From an uncultured Armatimonadota bacterium (lineage in GTDB: Bacteria; Armatimonadota; Fimbriimonadia; Fimbriimonadales; Fimbriimonadaceae): 64,000 nucleotides of DNA. Shown here one piece after another: positions 51,884-60,576 of the stretch. The stretch spans positions 24,137 to 88,136 of the forward strand of contig CAILEM010000050.1 in the NCBI GenBank assembly GCA_903833215.1, in the 5' to 3' direction. The notes under the pieces were generated by a model. That model was not told where the DNA came from. It made no database searches and worked only from the letters and a program-made list of their open reading frames with translations. Numbering within the stretch: position 1 is the stretch's first letter; each line of letters begins with the position of its first letter. The position numbers and the translations under genes were made by a program.

Positions 51884-53137
51884 ATGAGCGATAAATTGGT
51901 CAATGAATCTGGGTCTAGGAATCGTCTACGACGTATTCCACCCACGGCAGTTCTCTTGGTTGGGATAGCCGCTATCTTTCTGGCGTGCTCTTGCGGCGGA
52001 GGGGGTTCGAATGGCAAAGTCGCGGCAAATCAGTCCGGGGCGCCCGCTTCACAAGCGACCTCCGCATTCACAGTGTTGGGATACAACGACCTGGGCATGC
52101 ACTGCTTGAACAATGACTTCTCGGAGATGTGCATTTTGCCACCGGCAAATAACCTTCGTGCAACTGTTATCCGGCGAGGTGAGGATCCTCAGATTGTCAC
52201 GAGCGGAGTTACGGTCACGTACAGCATTCCAGGAAATTCGACGAGCTATAAGAAGATCAACCTCTGGGACTACTCGCTTCCTCTCTTTGGAGTCGCGCTG
52301 CCGAAGGACGTCGGACTCTTTGGCTACGGGATGAGTGGAACGATGGCGTCGACTGCGGACCACGATTTCATGGCGAGGGCAATCCCGATCACTCCGATCA
52401 CAGACTCCGGTCAAACGGATCCATATCAACTCTCGCGCATCAACGTCCTTCAAGGCTCGAAGGTGGTTGCCACCACCCAGGCAGTCATCCCCGTTTCGTG
52501 GGAAATGAGCTGCAACAATTGCCACAAAACAAAAGGCATGTCTCTAGCAATGGACATTCTGACAAAGCACGATCGGCTCAATGGAACACACCTCGTGAAT
52601 CAAAAGCCTGTCCTGTGTGCGAAATGTCATGCAGATCCAGCCCTGGGAGCGCCTGGTGTTGCCGGAGTTAAGACTCTCTCGGCTGCAATGCACGGCTTTC
52701 ATGCTTCGAAATTCAGGGGCCAAACGGTCGAACAAACGTGCTATTCATGTCATCCCGGACCGAAAACACAGTGCCTGCGAGACATCCACAAAGCCAAGGG
52801 GCTGAACTGCAATAGCTGCCACACTTCGATGGAGGCAGTCGGAAATCCTGCCCGCAAACCGTGGGTTGACGAACCACGTTGCGGATCATGCCACCACGTC
52901 GCTGGTCACGAATATGAACAACCGGGAGTGCTATTCCGCGACTCGGTGGGCCACCACAAGGTCAAGTGCATCGCCTGCCACGGCAGTCCGCACGCCATCA
53001 CCCCTTCAACGAACCCACGGGACAACATTCAGTCCATCGCCTTGCAGGGAGTTGCCGGTCCAATTGGCAAGAAGTGCAGTGTATGTCACACCCGAACCCC
53101 TGAGGGGCGATTCACCCACAACTCACGCGGCGACTGA
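51884..53137 (+). CDS. Seven-heme c-type cytochrome lipoprotein
   Basis: 417 residues starting at MSDKLVN (ATG 51884) after GGCGAGGG. The hydrophobic segment ends in FLAC at residue ~35, a lipobox, followed by a Cys/Gly-rich linker. Residues ~60-190 form a domain with no heme (FTVLGYNDLGMHCLNNDFSEMCILPPANN). Seven CXXCH motifs follow near residues 210 (CNNCH), 245 (CAKCH), 286 (CYSCH), 308 (CNSCH), 332 (CGSCH), 362 (CIACH) and 398 (CSVCH). It is a membrane-tethered electron carrier that needs the Ccm system encoded at 10.1-12.9 kb. Confidence 0.92.
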   Translation: MSDKLVNESGSRNRLRRIPPTAVLLVGIAAIFLACSCGGGGSNGKVAANQSGAPASQATSAFTVLGYNDLGMHCLNNDFSEMCILPPANNLRATVIRRGEDPQIVTSGVTVTYSIPGNSTSYKKINLWDYSLPLFGVALPKDVGLFGYGMSGTMASTADHDFMARAIPITPITDSGQTDPYQLSRINVLQGSKVVATTQAVIPVSWEMSCNNCHKTKGMSLAMDILTKHDRLNGTHLVNQKPVLCAKCHADPALGAPGVAGVKTLSAAMHGFHASKFRGQTVEQTCYSCHPGPKTQCLRDIHKAKGLNCNSCHTSMEAVGNPARKPWVDEPRCGSCHHVAGHEYEQPGVLFRDSVGHHKVKCIACHGSPHAITPSTNPRDNIQSIALQGVAGPIGKKCSVCHTRTPEGRFTHNSRGD

Positions 53138-53160
53138 ATTGACAGATGAAATGGCTTGAC

Positions 53161-53778
53161 CTACAACAAGGTTTGATGACCTGCCAACTCATCAAGCCTT
53201 GTTTCATGCAACGTGACAGGCCAATTGTGATCGATAGGAACAGCAACCGCCCCAACCCACTGATCCGGAAGCTCAAGTTTGTGGACCCTCCAGTTCTCGT
53301 TACGCTCAGCATCTTGATAGATGCCCCTACCGAGAGGCTTCAGGCCACTAAGGGCTAGCTCCACTCCTGTGCCAATTCCCTTCGCGACGGCTTCATGCTC
53401 TGTCCAGCTTTCGAGTTCACGTAGCGGCATTTTGAGAGCTTCACACCGGACTTTTGCCTCAATATCGATCCCAATTGAACCGACTGGCGAATAGGCAAAT
53501 GCGACAAGCCCAAGCGTCGAGGAAGTGTTGAATCCACCTCGTCCCGGCAAAGTTGGCTTGCCGTATTCACCAACTGAAATGCTCCAATCGGATTCGCCGA
53601 GGAAACTATTAAGCCCCCAGCGACGAAGAGCTCGGCTGGCAAGCGAGCGAATACAGCGCGTCTCTTCTCGAAACTGGTTCGCATGGCGCAGATCACCGGG
53701 TGAGACCAAAGGAACCAGGTCCGCGCGTCTAAGCCCCTCGGTTTTCAGGTAGCAGACGTAGATTCCCTCAGCCACCAT
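53161..53778 (-). CDS. Sfp-type 4'-phosphopantetheinyl transferase
   Basis: 205 residues from ATG 53778, eleven nt inside the upstream gene's end. A start at 53826 would increase the overlap to 59 nt. VGSIGIDIEAKVR gives the (I/V)G(I/V)D.E magnesium site and ESWTEHEAVAKGIGTG the W..KEA..K motif, with His in place of the usual Lys. The upstream FN.SHS motif reads FNTSST, losing the His. The enzyme should add the phosphopantetheine arm to the carrier domain of the peptide synthetase encoded two genes upstream in the same operon. The atypical residues may mean narrow specificity. Confidence 0.85.
   Translation of the reverse strand: MVAEGIYVCYLKTEGLRRADLVPLVSPGDLRHANQFREETRCIRSLASRALRRWGLNSFLGESDWSISVGEYGKPTLPGRGGFNTSSTLGLVAFAYSPVGSIGIDIEAKVRCEALKMPLRELESWTEHEAVAKGIGTGVELALSGLKPLGRGIYQDAERNENWRVHKLELPDQWVGAVAVPIDHNWPVTLHETRLDELAGHQTLL
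53165..53203 (+). terminator. Convergent hairpin inside the transferase gene end
   Basis: AACAAGGTTTGATGA and TCATCAAGCCTTGTT form a 15-bp stem with one G-T pair and a 9-nt loop. It lies 28 bp after the stop of the heptaheme cytochrome and overlaps the last codons of the opposite-strand transferase gene, so it probably terminates the cytochrome transcript. No long T-run follows. Confidence 0.5.
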
Positions 53779-54808
53779 CTCGCTCCGAGCCCACAAATTT
53801 GGAAAGGGTCCATTCGATGGGGCCACGGTAGAATCGTCGTAACCACAAGACCGAAAACGGTATCGCTATTATCAAATACCCAACCATGGCGATCACGCCG
53901 ATTCGCGTCGGCCATTCTTCGGCTGGATACCATTGCCTCATGGGCAAGACCACCAGAAGGATGTGCCCAATGTAATGAGTCAGTGACATTCTCCCGAAGC
54001 ACCCTAACCATTCAGATACGCTTGAGGTCGCAACCTTTTGAGGAAGCGCCTCGATCCCGAACATCACAGCGAATGCTGCGCCACCACACACGAGAAGGAA
54101 TGGAATGCTTGTAGGTACCCACTCGATCGCAAAGGGCGACTCAATCGCAGGTTGAAGCTGATGAACCCCAACCAAAACGAAACTGACCACCGCTGCTGCA
54201 CCTGTGAACCACAAAATTCTTCTTGACTGCACCTGGATCGCAACCATTCCAGCAAAGACAAAGGCTAGCCAAGGCATCAGGGGATAGCAGCCATCGAAAA
54301 ATACAAGTCTGAAACAAGTGCTCCAGTTTAGGAGCGGTTCCCCGGCGTCGTTCCAGTCTTGAGCCACCCAAGGTCGGGCGATATTGCCGACGAAAGGAAT
54401 CGAAAACACGATCACAACCAAGACAATCCAGACGGCTCGATCCTTACCCCGTCGAACGAAGGTCGCAATTGGCAACGCACATCCGATGGCGATGAGCACT
54501 TCGGTTGGCCAGACGGTGAGGTGCAAGATGCAGCCCACTGCGATTAACGCGACTGCACGGCGGAGTACATACCATTGGTGGTCCCCAGCCGAGGGACGTT
54601 GATCCATTTGAATCGCCCAAGACATTCCGGCCAGAACGAAGAAAAGGGCGGCTGACCTGCCCGTGAACCAACCGGACGCTGTGTTCACGAGTCGCCCGAG
54701 CTGACTGGGTGCTCCTTCTGTCGGAATCAGGTGCTCCACCATCATTCCCATCACCGCGATGCCCCGAGCGATGTCGATGGCAGGTCGGCGACTGGAAGCG
54801 GGCGTCAT
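53768..54808 (-). CDS. Membrane acyltransferase-like protein (HGSNAT/DUF1624 type)
   Basis: 346 residues with about ten membrane helices. The N-terminal signature RRPAIDIARGIAVMGMMVEHLIP (D..RG......M...H) is that of DUF1624/heparan-alpha-glucosaminide N-acetyltransferase-like proteins, and WFTGRSAALFFVLAGMSWAIQ follows as the second motif. The family moves acetyl or other acyl groups across the membrane from CoA to an extracytoplasmic acceptor amine or hydroxyl. The gene overlaps the synthetase gene by ATGA, so the two are coupled, which suggests that the synthetase product is acylated on the outer face of the membrane. This function is an inference from context. Confidence 0.82.
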   Translation of the reverse strand: MTPASSRRPAIDIARGIAVMGMMVEHLIPTEGAPSQLGRLVNTASGWFTGRSAALFFVLAGMSWAIQMDQRPSAGDHQWYVLRRAVALIAVGCILHLTVWPTEVLIAIGCALPIATFVRRGKDRAVWIVLVVIVFSIPFVGNIARPWVAQDWNDAGEPLLNWSTCFRLVFFDGCYPLMPWLAFVFAGMVAIQVQSRRILWFTGAAAVVSFVLVGVHQLQPAIESPFAIEWVPTSIPFLLVCGGAAFAVMFGIEALPQKVATSSVSEWLGCFGRMSLTHYIGHILLVVLPMRQWYPAEEWPTRIGVIAMVGYLIIAIPFSVLWLRRFYRGPIEWTLSKFVGSERDGG

Positions 54809-57800
54809 TTCAGAGCTTCTTGAATCAGATGGGTTGGGGCTCCCTGGTATCGGTGACCAGGCAGGAGATGTTCATGCTTCATGATCACCGAGTTAGCTTC
54901 TACACGAGTGTATTCGCCTACAACGGCACCGTAAAGAGGGACCGTCGCACGCCCTAAGGTGGCTCCCTTTTTAACAACGACTTTGCCGATCTTCAACACG
55001 CGATCTTCAAAGGTGTGGGCCTGATAGTTTGCCGCCACCGTTGCGTCGTCCTCGATAACGATCATGTCGGGGTCCACCACGTGAGCGAACCCAGTTGCCA
55101 ACACCACTCGCTTCCCAATCGTCATTCCCATCGCACGCAGGTACGGAACGAGCAAGAGGGTGCCCTCCAGGTGCATCAGCAAGGGTCGGGCCCATTCCCC
55201 CCAAGCCACATAGAGGAAATCCCATCGGCTACACCAACACGACCACAAGGGGTGAATACCCTCTTTCACGCGGCCCAGTAAAACCCATTTTAGACCCAAG
55301 ACGGTAAGGCACAGCAAACCAGCGGTTGCCAGCCCGACCGCGATCGCTCGGAGAACAAAGGGCGCGGTCCCATGCATATCGCCTGAAACAGCCTCAAGCC
55401 AATCCCACCAAAGATAAAACGAGAACAGCGGGATCGCCGGGACTGTAAACCGAAGCGACTCCCAAAAGACGCGGTTCCAATAACGGATTGCGGACGGTTT
55501 GAATGTGAGAGATTCATCGACGTCCACAATCTCGCGGCGAGGCAGTTCCATCGGTGGCAAGCCAAACCACGAAGTGCCGGATCGCATAACCTTGTCATCC
55601 GCCACCGTACAGACACCAAGCAGGATGTCTGGAGGAAGACACTGCCCCCCAGGAAGCACCGAGTGGTTACCCAAGAAGCTGTTGGACGACACTATGAGGG
55701 GCAGGAGAGTGACGTATCCGTCTCGTATCGTGGGTGAACCTAGGTATATCCCATCCGCAAAAAATACATGGCTACCGATGGTCACAAGCTCAGGCACGAC
55801 GTCGATGATCGTGCTGATCTCACAATCCTTGCCAATATTCATCCCAGCGAGGCGGAGCCAAACGGGCCAAAACAAGGTCCCACTTAGCCATCGCCCGGAG
55901 GCTTCCACAATCAACGATTTCATCCAAACGCGAGCGAACGCGGTAGACCGTAAGGGAATCGTTCCCGTCTTAACTCTTCCGATGGCTCGACACAAGAGTG
56001 CTTCCAGCAAAACCACCAGCGGAACACAAATCAAAGAGATAAGCAGGCAAACTCCAAGAGCGCTAATAACCGTCGAGGTGTGGATGCCGGTCTTTATCGT
56101 TGCGTCGGCCGGAAGAAGCTTGTAGACAGCCACAAATGCAAGCTGGAATGGCAGTAATTGCACAAACCCAAGGATCGCTTTCGCGATGGTTAGGTAGGCG
56201 GCATATGTGATGGGGGACATTGCCTTGGCATCGCACTTCTCAACCTTTGGGGAGGCTCCAGCTGGCTTCGCAGGAATGCCGTTCCACTGCTCGCCATCAG
56301 GGATCCGGCTCCCGGCTGCAAGTGACGATAAGGGAGTTAATGTCGCGTGGTTGCCAATTTCGGACTTAGGGGCAACCATGGCCCGAGTCTCCACAACAGC
56401 TCCGCTGCCAATCTTGATGCCACCAAAGACGATTTGCCCTCTTTCAAGATTCGCCAAATTGAGGACTGCTTCTTGGCAGATCGAGGCGTCGTCGCCAATC
56501 TCCAAAAGGTCCCAACCGCCCGAAAGCGGGAGCGCGCCATGATGAAAATGGACTCCCTTCCCGATTTTCGCTCCTAGGGCGCGGAGTGCGATACAGGCAA
56601 ATTCCGTTCCTTCTATGTGTCGCCAAGGGATCAATCGAATCGCCTGGCGAACGATCCAATTGCGAACGTAAAGACTGCCCCAAACTGGCTCACTTGCCGG
56701 CTGGTAGGTCCCAATCAAGATGCGTTTGATGGCTGCCGCGGCAATGATCGCAACCGGCGTAAACAGTGCAAACCCCAGCGCAGCCAACAGCGGCCAGCCG
56801 AGCAAGAGCATTGTGATACCTTCAATGCGATCGAACCAAGGGACGCCGACAAGTACGAACCAAGCCGCGATGACGGATCCCACCGCCAATTCTCCAAAAA
56901 TGACGAGCGACTGAATGGCAGTTGCCAACCCGGGCTTTCCGTGAGGGACCGCCGCTAAATCCGCTTGCGGAGTTGCCGCTACGGAACGGCCGATACGACC
57001 AGCAATTCCCTCAATCGTTCGGCCCTCATAAATATCTCTGACCGTAATCGATGACGTCTTGGGGTTTGTCCGCAGGACACTGACAACCTTCGAGGCAAGA
57101 AGAGAGCTTCCCCCGAGATCATGAAAGAAATCATCCTTGATGGAAAGCTGCTCAGTACCACCGAAAATCCCTTGGCACGCGCTTACTACCAACGCCTCAG
57201 TTTCCGTTCTTGCTGAGACGATGTCACCGGCAGAGTGCTCGAAGAAAGGTGCCACAAATTCAAGTGCGTCCCTTCGCAGCTTTCCTCCCACAGACTTGGG
57301 AATCGACTCACACACGCAAAAAGCCGTCGGGGTCATGTAGCTCGGCAACTGATCGCCAATAAATTTGCGCAAGTCAGCAAAATCCAACTCTGTTCGAGAA
57401 CCATCAAGAACGATGTGGGCCGAGAGCCACTCCCGTGCTCCGTCTCGCTGAAGACGACAGGCGGTTTCTCGGACCCCTGGATATTGGGCAATGACCGTTT
57501 CGATGGCCTCGAGTTCAATTCGATAGCCGCGCAACTTGATCTGGGCATCGATTCGCCCAAAGTAGCTTAAGTTTCCATCGGGTTCAAACCTGACCAGATC
57601 ACCCGTTCGATAGATGCGACCAAGTTTGGGGTCCTCAACAAATTTGCGGGCGGTGACGTCCGGTGAGTTACGATATCCTCGCGCTAACCCGACGCCACCG
57701 AGGCATAGCTCTCCCATTTCCCCGGCCGGAACTTCCCTACCGTCCTCATCCAAAACAAATGCAGAAATGCCATTGACCGGTTTACCGATGGTAATCGATT

Positions 57801-58785
57801 GCCCCGCCGTGATATCCGTTCGGACGCAAGTGACGGTGCACTCGGTTGGCCCATAACCGTTCACAAGGCGTCTCCTTGGCGCCCAGAGGTCGGCGACATC
57901 GGAGGTCAGGGCTTCGCCACCGACATAGAGCAGTTTGAGGCACGGAAGTGCCTGGCTGGGGTTTGAGCAACCCATCGTCCGCAACAATGTCGGAGGAGGA
58001 CACAGCACCGAAATCCGCTCATTCTGCAACCACTCAACGAGGTCTGGTCCAAGTCGAGCGGTATCGTCGTCCATGATGACGAGCGTCGCTCCCGCCGCAA
58101 ACGCTAACCACGCTTCTTCCACCGATGAGTCGTATCCGGCTGAGGATCCTTGCGCAACTCGATCACCCGGTCCAAGACGAAACTCGGCGATATCCGAACG
58201 AACAAGATTGGCAATGCTCCGGTGCTCGATCATGACGCCCTTAGGGAGTCCGCTCGTTCCAGAGGTGTAGATCAGGTATGCAAGCCGCTCAAGCGGCAAG
58301 TCGTCCTGGTGATGCTCATCCTCCGTTGGATGAATATCGTCGGTGGAAATAGTCGGAAGACTCATCCCAAGTTCCTGAAATCGATTCATCAGGTCTGGAT
58401 CAACTACCACTGCCACCGGCACGGCATCGCTAAGGGTCCTCCGTATCACTTCGTCGGGGAGCACCGGATCGATGCAAACGTAGGCGAAGCCGGCCTTCAA
58501 GGTCCCCAGCTGGGCTGCCCATAGGTGCTCAGAGGTTCGGGGAACAAAGAGGGCAACAATCTGCTCCGCCGTCCCGAGGTGCCTCAGCTTTTCTGCGTAG
58601 CCAAGAGAAAGTAGCTGAAGTTCCTCGTAGGTAAGGGTTTGGCGGTAGGGTCGCCCCTCGGCGGGGGGGATATCTAGCGCAAGGTCATGCGGAAATCGTC
58701 TGGCGTTGCTTGCGAAAAGTGCGTGCAAGTGCTGCCATTCTTCAGTCGATTTGGATGGATAAAGCTCATCCAACTCACTCTTCAT
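54805..58785 (-). CDS. Pls/PosA-type single-module non-ribosomal peptide synthetase
   Basis: 1326 residues from ATG 58785. An extension to 58905 would overlap the SET gene. Residues ~15-510 are an adenylation domain: AYLIYTSGTSGLPKGVMIEH, GYDSSVEEAWLAFAAGA, NGYGPTECTV, YRTGDL and IPKSVGGKLRRDAL. A carrier protein follows with DDFFHDLGGSSLLASKVV near 570-587. From ~645 the terminal region has several membrane helices and left-handed beta-helix segments (GKGVHFHHGALPLSGG, GGIKIGSGAVVETRAMVAPKSEIG), the TIGR02353-type end of the Pls/PosA family. Pls makes poly-lysine by iterative condensation in the membrane, so this enzyme may make a homopolymer of one amino acid. No condensation or thioesterase domain is present. 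Confidence 0.93.
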   Translation of the reverse strand: MKSELDELYPSKSTEEWQHLHALFASNARRFPHDLALDIPPAEGRPYRQTLTYEELQLLSLGYAEKLRHLGTAEQIVALFVPRTSEHLWAAQLGTLKAGFAYVCIDPVLPDEVIRRTLSDAVPVAVVVDPDLMNRFQELGMSLPTISTDDIHPTEDEHHQDDLPLERLAYLIYTSGTSGLPKGVMIEHRSIANLVRSDIAEFRLGPGDRVAQGSSAGYDSSVEEAWLAFAAGATLVIMDDDTARLGPDLVEWLQNERISVLCPPPTLLRTMGCSNPSQALPCLKLLYVGGEALTSDVADLWAPRRRLVNGYGPTECTVTCVRTDITAGQSITIGKPVNGISAFVLDEDGREVPAGEMGELCLGGVGLARGYRNSPDVTARKFVEDPKLGRIYRTGDLVRFEPDGNLSYFGRIDAQIKLRGYRIELEAIETVIAQYPGVRETACRLQRDGAREWLSAHIVLDGSRTELDFADLRKFIGDQLPSYMTPTAFCVCESIPKSVGGKLRRDALEFVAPFFEHSAGDIVSARTETEALVVSACQGIFGGTEQLSIKDDFFHDLGGSSLLASKVVSVLRTNPKTSSITVRDIYEGRTIEGIAGRIGRSVAATPQADLAAVPHGKPGLATAIQSLVIFGELAVGSVIAAWFVLVGVPWFDRIEGITMLLLGWPLLAALGFALFTPVAIIAAAAIKRILIGTYQPASEPVWGSLYVRNWIVRQAIRLIPWRHIEGTEFACIALRALGAKIGKGVHFHHGALPLSGGWDLLEIGDDASICQEAVLNLANLERGQIVFGGIKIGSGAVVETRAMVAPKSEIGNHATLTPLSSLAAGSRIPDGEQWNGIPAKPAGASPKVEKCDAKAMSPITYAAYLTIAKAILGFVQLLPFQLAFVAVYKLLPADATIKTGIHTSTVISALGVCLLISLICVPLVVLLEALLCRAIGRVKTGTIPLRSTAFARVWMKSLIVEASGRWLSGTLFWPVWLRLAGMNIGKDCEISTIIDVVPELVTIGSHVFFADGIYLGSPTIRDGYVTLLPLIVSSNSFLGNHSVLPGGQCLPPDILLGVCTVADDKVMRSGTSWFGLPPMELPRREIVDVDESLTFKPSAIRYWNRVFWESLRFTVPAIPLFSFYLWWDWLEAVSGDMHGTAPFVLRAIAVGLATAGLLCLTVLGLKWVLLGRVKEGIHPLWSCWCSRWDFLYVAWGEWARPLLMHLEGTLLLVPYLRAMGMTIGKRVVLATGFAHVVDPDMIVIEDDATVAANYQAHTFEDRVLKIGKVVVKKGATLGRATVPLYGAVVGEYTRVEANSVIMKHEHLLPGHRYQGAPTHLIQEALK

Positions 58786-59276
58786 TGGGTCGATCCCGCT
58801 TCCGCGGGGGCAACCTCCTCGATTAAGTAGGCGCACACATCGGGGCCAAGAAGTCTGCGCGTTGAATCCGTCAAGTGTTTGTAACCACGAATCTCTTTTC
58901 GGCAATCAGGGCTACCACAAAGGCACTGGAATGGCTCTGCCATATCCCATTCCGAGGTTTCGTAGTCGAAAGTAACCTCGTCGCCAGTCGAGATGGGCTT
59001 GATCGCAACAAGTTCGCGTCCTAGGACACGGGTATTTGGTGCACAACTATGATTCGTATAGATCCAAGGGCAGACATAGTGGCCATCAGAATCTGGAACA
59101 TCTATATCCGGTACGAGGTGAGTATGCATGCCAACTTGTATGGAAAATCGAGAAGGTTCTCCAGCAATTTCTCCGCGGAGGTAGCAAACCACTTGCCCAA
59201 CTTCAACGCTCTCAGTGGCAAAGACGAAATGTCCTCCGACTCTACTTCCAACCTGTAACTTCTGAATCACTTTCAT
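58782..59276 (-). CDS. SET-domain protein (putative protein lysine methyltransferase)
   Basis: 164 residues from MKVIQKLQVG (ATG 59276). The SET fold is visible in order: HFVFATESVEVGQVV for the start, YVCPWIYTNHSCAPNTRVLGRELVAIKPISTGDEVTFDYETSEWDM with the NHSC.PN motif that forms the pseudoknot and the GDE.TFDY motif with the catalytic tyrosine, then the post-SET cysteine cluster CLCGSPDCRKEIRG. SET enzymes methylate lysine side chains with S-adenosylmethionine. The stop codon overlaps the synthetase start by ATGA, so the gene is the first of the operon. Methylating a lysine-containing product or carrier is an attractive but unproven role. Confidence 0.88.
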   Translation of the reverse strand: MKVIQKLQVGSRVGGHFVFATESVEVGQVVCYLRGEIAGEPSRFSIQVGMHTHLVPDIDVPDSDGHYVCPWIYTNHSCAPNTRVLGRELVAIKPISTGDEVTFDYETSEWDMAEPFQCLCGSPDCRKEIRGYKHLTDSTRRLLGPDVCAYLIEEVAPAEAGSTQ

Positions 59277-59535
59277 ATGCCTGGCACGTCCCGCGACGGC
59301 CACGCTGCACGTTCGGAGTGATTCATTATGGACGGGTTATGAGGACGGACGCTATCGGAGTGCCCGTAAGAGTTACCTGTGTTTGAACTGAATTCTCACC
59401 CGATAGGTCAGGTTCTTGGCCAGTAAATTATCGAAATGAGTCGTCAGATATGTCGAATCGACATTCCTCGACCCGACTATAGCCGGGTCACTTGGCGGAT
59501 TGAGTCACGAGACCCCGTGTAGGATGGAGGAAATC
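59277..59535. other. Intergenic region between divergent genes
   Basis: About 260 bp between the divergently transcribed SET-domain operon and the YCII-like gene, expected to hold two promoters. I see no repeat or further reading frame in it. Confidence 0.5.
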
Positions 59536-59895
59536 ATGAAGTTTTTGTGTCTTGGATATCTCGACGTCAACGTTTTCGACAACGTCCCTGAAGAGGAAAA
59601 GAACGCGGTTTTGGCAAAGTGTTTCGCCGAGTGCAAACCGTTTAGAGAATCCGGGAAAGTCGTTGCCGAAGAGGGGTTGGAAGGCATTGGCAATGCGAAG
59701 TCAATTCGTCCACGAAACGGACGCCCTGTCGTCACTGATGGTCCTTTTGTCGAAACCAAGGAGCAGCTAGGCAGCTACTTTATCGTCGAGGCCGCGAGTA
59801 TCGACGAAGCCGTCGAAGTAGCGTCGCTCCATCCTGCCGCTCTATTCGGTGAGCAATATGGTTTCGGAATCGAAGTACGTCCGATTCAGGAATAG
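59536..59895 (+). CDS. YCII-related (DGPF-domain) protein
   Basis: 119 residues from ATG 59536, preceded by GGATGGAGGAAATC, a strong ribosome-binding site. MKFLCLGYLDVNVF at the start and RPVVTDGPFVETKEQLGSYFIVEAASIDEAVEVASLHPAA in the middle match the YCII/DGPF family, with the diagnostic DGPF tetrad. The fold is a ferredoxin-like dimer, and DGPF proteins often accompany ECF sigma factors. None is seen here. The gene is monocistronic and followed by the first inverted repeat of the REP transposon. Confidence 0.92.
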   Translation: MKFLCLGYLDVNVFDNVPEEEKNAVLAKCFAECKPFRESGKVVAEEGLEGIGNAKSIRPRNGRPVVTDGPFVETKEQLGSYFIVEAASIDEAVEVASLHPAALFGEQYGFGIEVRPIQE

Positions 59896-59916
59896 GCATT
59901 CAGTCATCTCGTTCCA

Positions 59917-60052
59917 GAGCCCCAAACGGGGCGACCAATAATAGCGAAGGGCGCAGCCCTGGAACACTGGGCAACCAGAAAGCCCGAGCCCCAACGGGGC
60001 GACGAATATCGGTTGGGGCACCGCCCCAACCCCTTCCGGATACGCGCACGTC
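59917..60052 (+). repeat. REP-type repeat A (left end of transposon)
   Basis: Begins GAGCCCCAAACGGGGCGACC, contains ATAGCGAAGGGCGCAGCCCTGG and GGTTGGGGCACCGCCCCAAC, both palindromic. It is repeated in the same orientation at 60767-60896 and inverted at 60577-60722 and 60915-61060. It lies directly downstream of the transposase gene. Confidence 0.85.
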
Positions 60053-60060
60053 CCTTCCGC

Positions 60061-60513
60061 TCAATCCCACAAATATTTCTCGTCGTATTCGATGCCATGT
60101 TCGGCGAGCAACTCCAAATACTCTTCTTTGAACGACTTCCGCTTGTGGTGCTCGTGTTGCCCGTCAATGTACGAAAGCAAAGCCCCTAAATCCTGGTGCG
60201 TGATTGAGAAGGCTCCATATCCCGCCTGCCATGCAAACTCCCTAAGACCCGGTGCCCTGCCCTTCACCCATTTGGACGATGCTGCTTTAACTTCCTGGAC
60301 GAGATCGGCAACGGATATTGTTCGCGCCAAGCCGACGGTAATGTGGACATGATCGGCAACACCTCCAACCCGGTAGCAATAGCATTTCTGGCCTCGTGCA
60401 ACCTCGGACATGTAGGCGTGAAGGAGGGGTTGGACCTCGGGTGAGAGGTTTGGAACCCTGTCTTTGGTGCTAAAGACGACATGGAGAACAACAGAGCTAA
60501 GAGACTGTGGCAA
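60061..60513 (-). mobile_element. IS200/IS605-type REP-associated transposase (TnpA-like)
   Basis: 150 residues. The HUH motif is ADHVHITVGL (HXH as HVH) near residue 54, and the catalytic tyrosine is in LSYIDGQHEHHKRKSF (Y...Q) near 116, the pair that defines Y1 transposases. VLHVVFSTKDRVPNLSPEV and VQEVKAASSKWVKGRAPGLREFAWQAGYGAFSI are standard for IS200-like and REP-associated (RAYT) enzymes. The frame is intact from ATG 60513. Inverted copies of one repeat flank the gene, as expected for a RAYT and its REP sequences. Single-strand transposition leaves no target duplication. Confidence 0.92.
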
Positions 60514-60576
60514 GCGACACCCTGATCATTTTTGTTGATTCTACAATTTCGGGAGGTGGTTTGGGGCAAGACGTTG

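Noticed and set aside
54805..58785. Possibility that the long terminal region is a separate acetyltransferase gene fused by error
   Set aside because: The frame is continuous, and the order A-PCP-membrane/beta-helix end is the known layout of the Pls/PosA family.
58786..58905. 40-residue N-terminal extension of the peptide synthetase
   Set aside because: It overlaps the SET gene. The ATGA overlap at 58782-58785 gives a natural coupled start and the extension has no similarity to the family.
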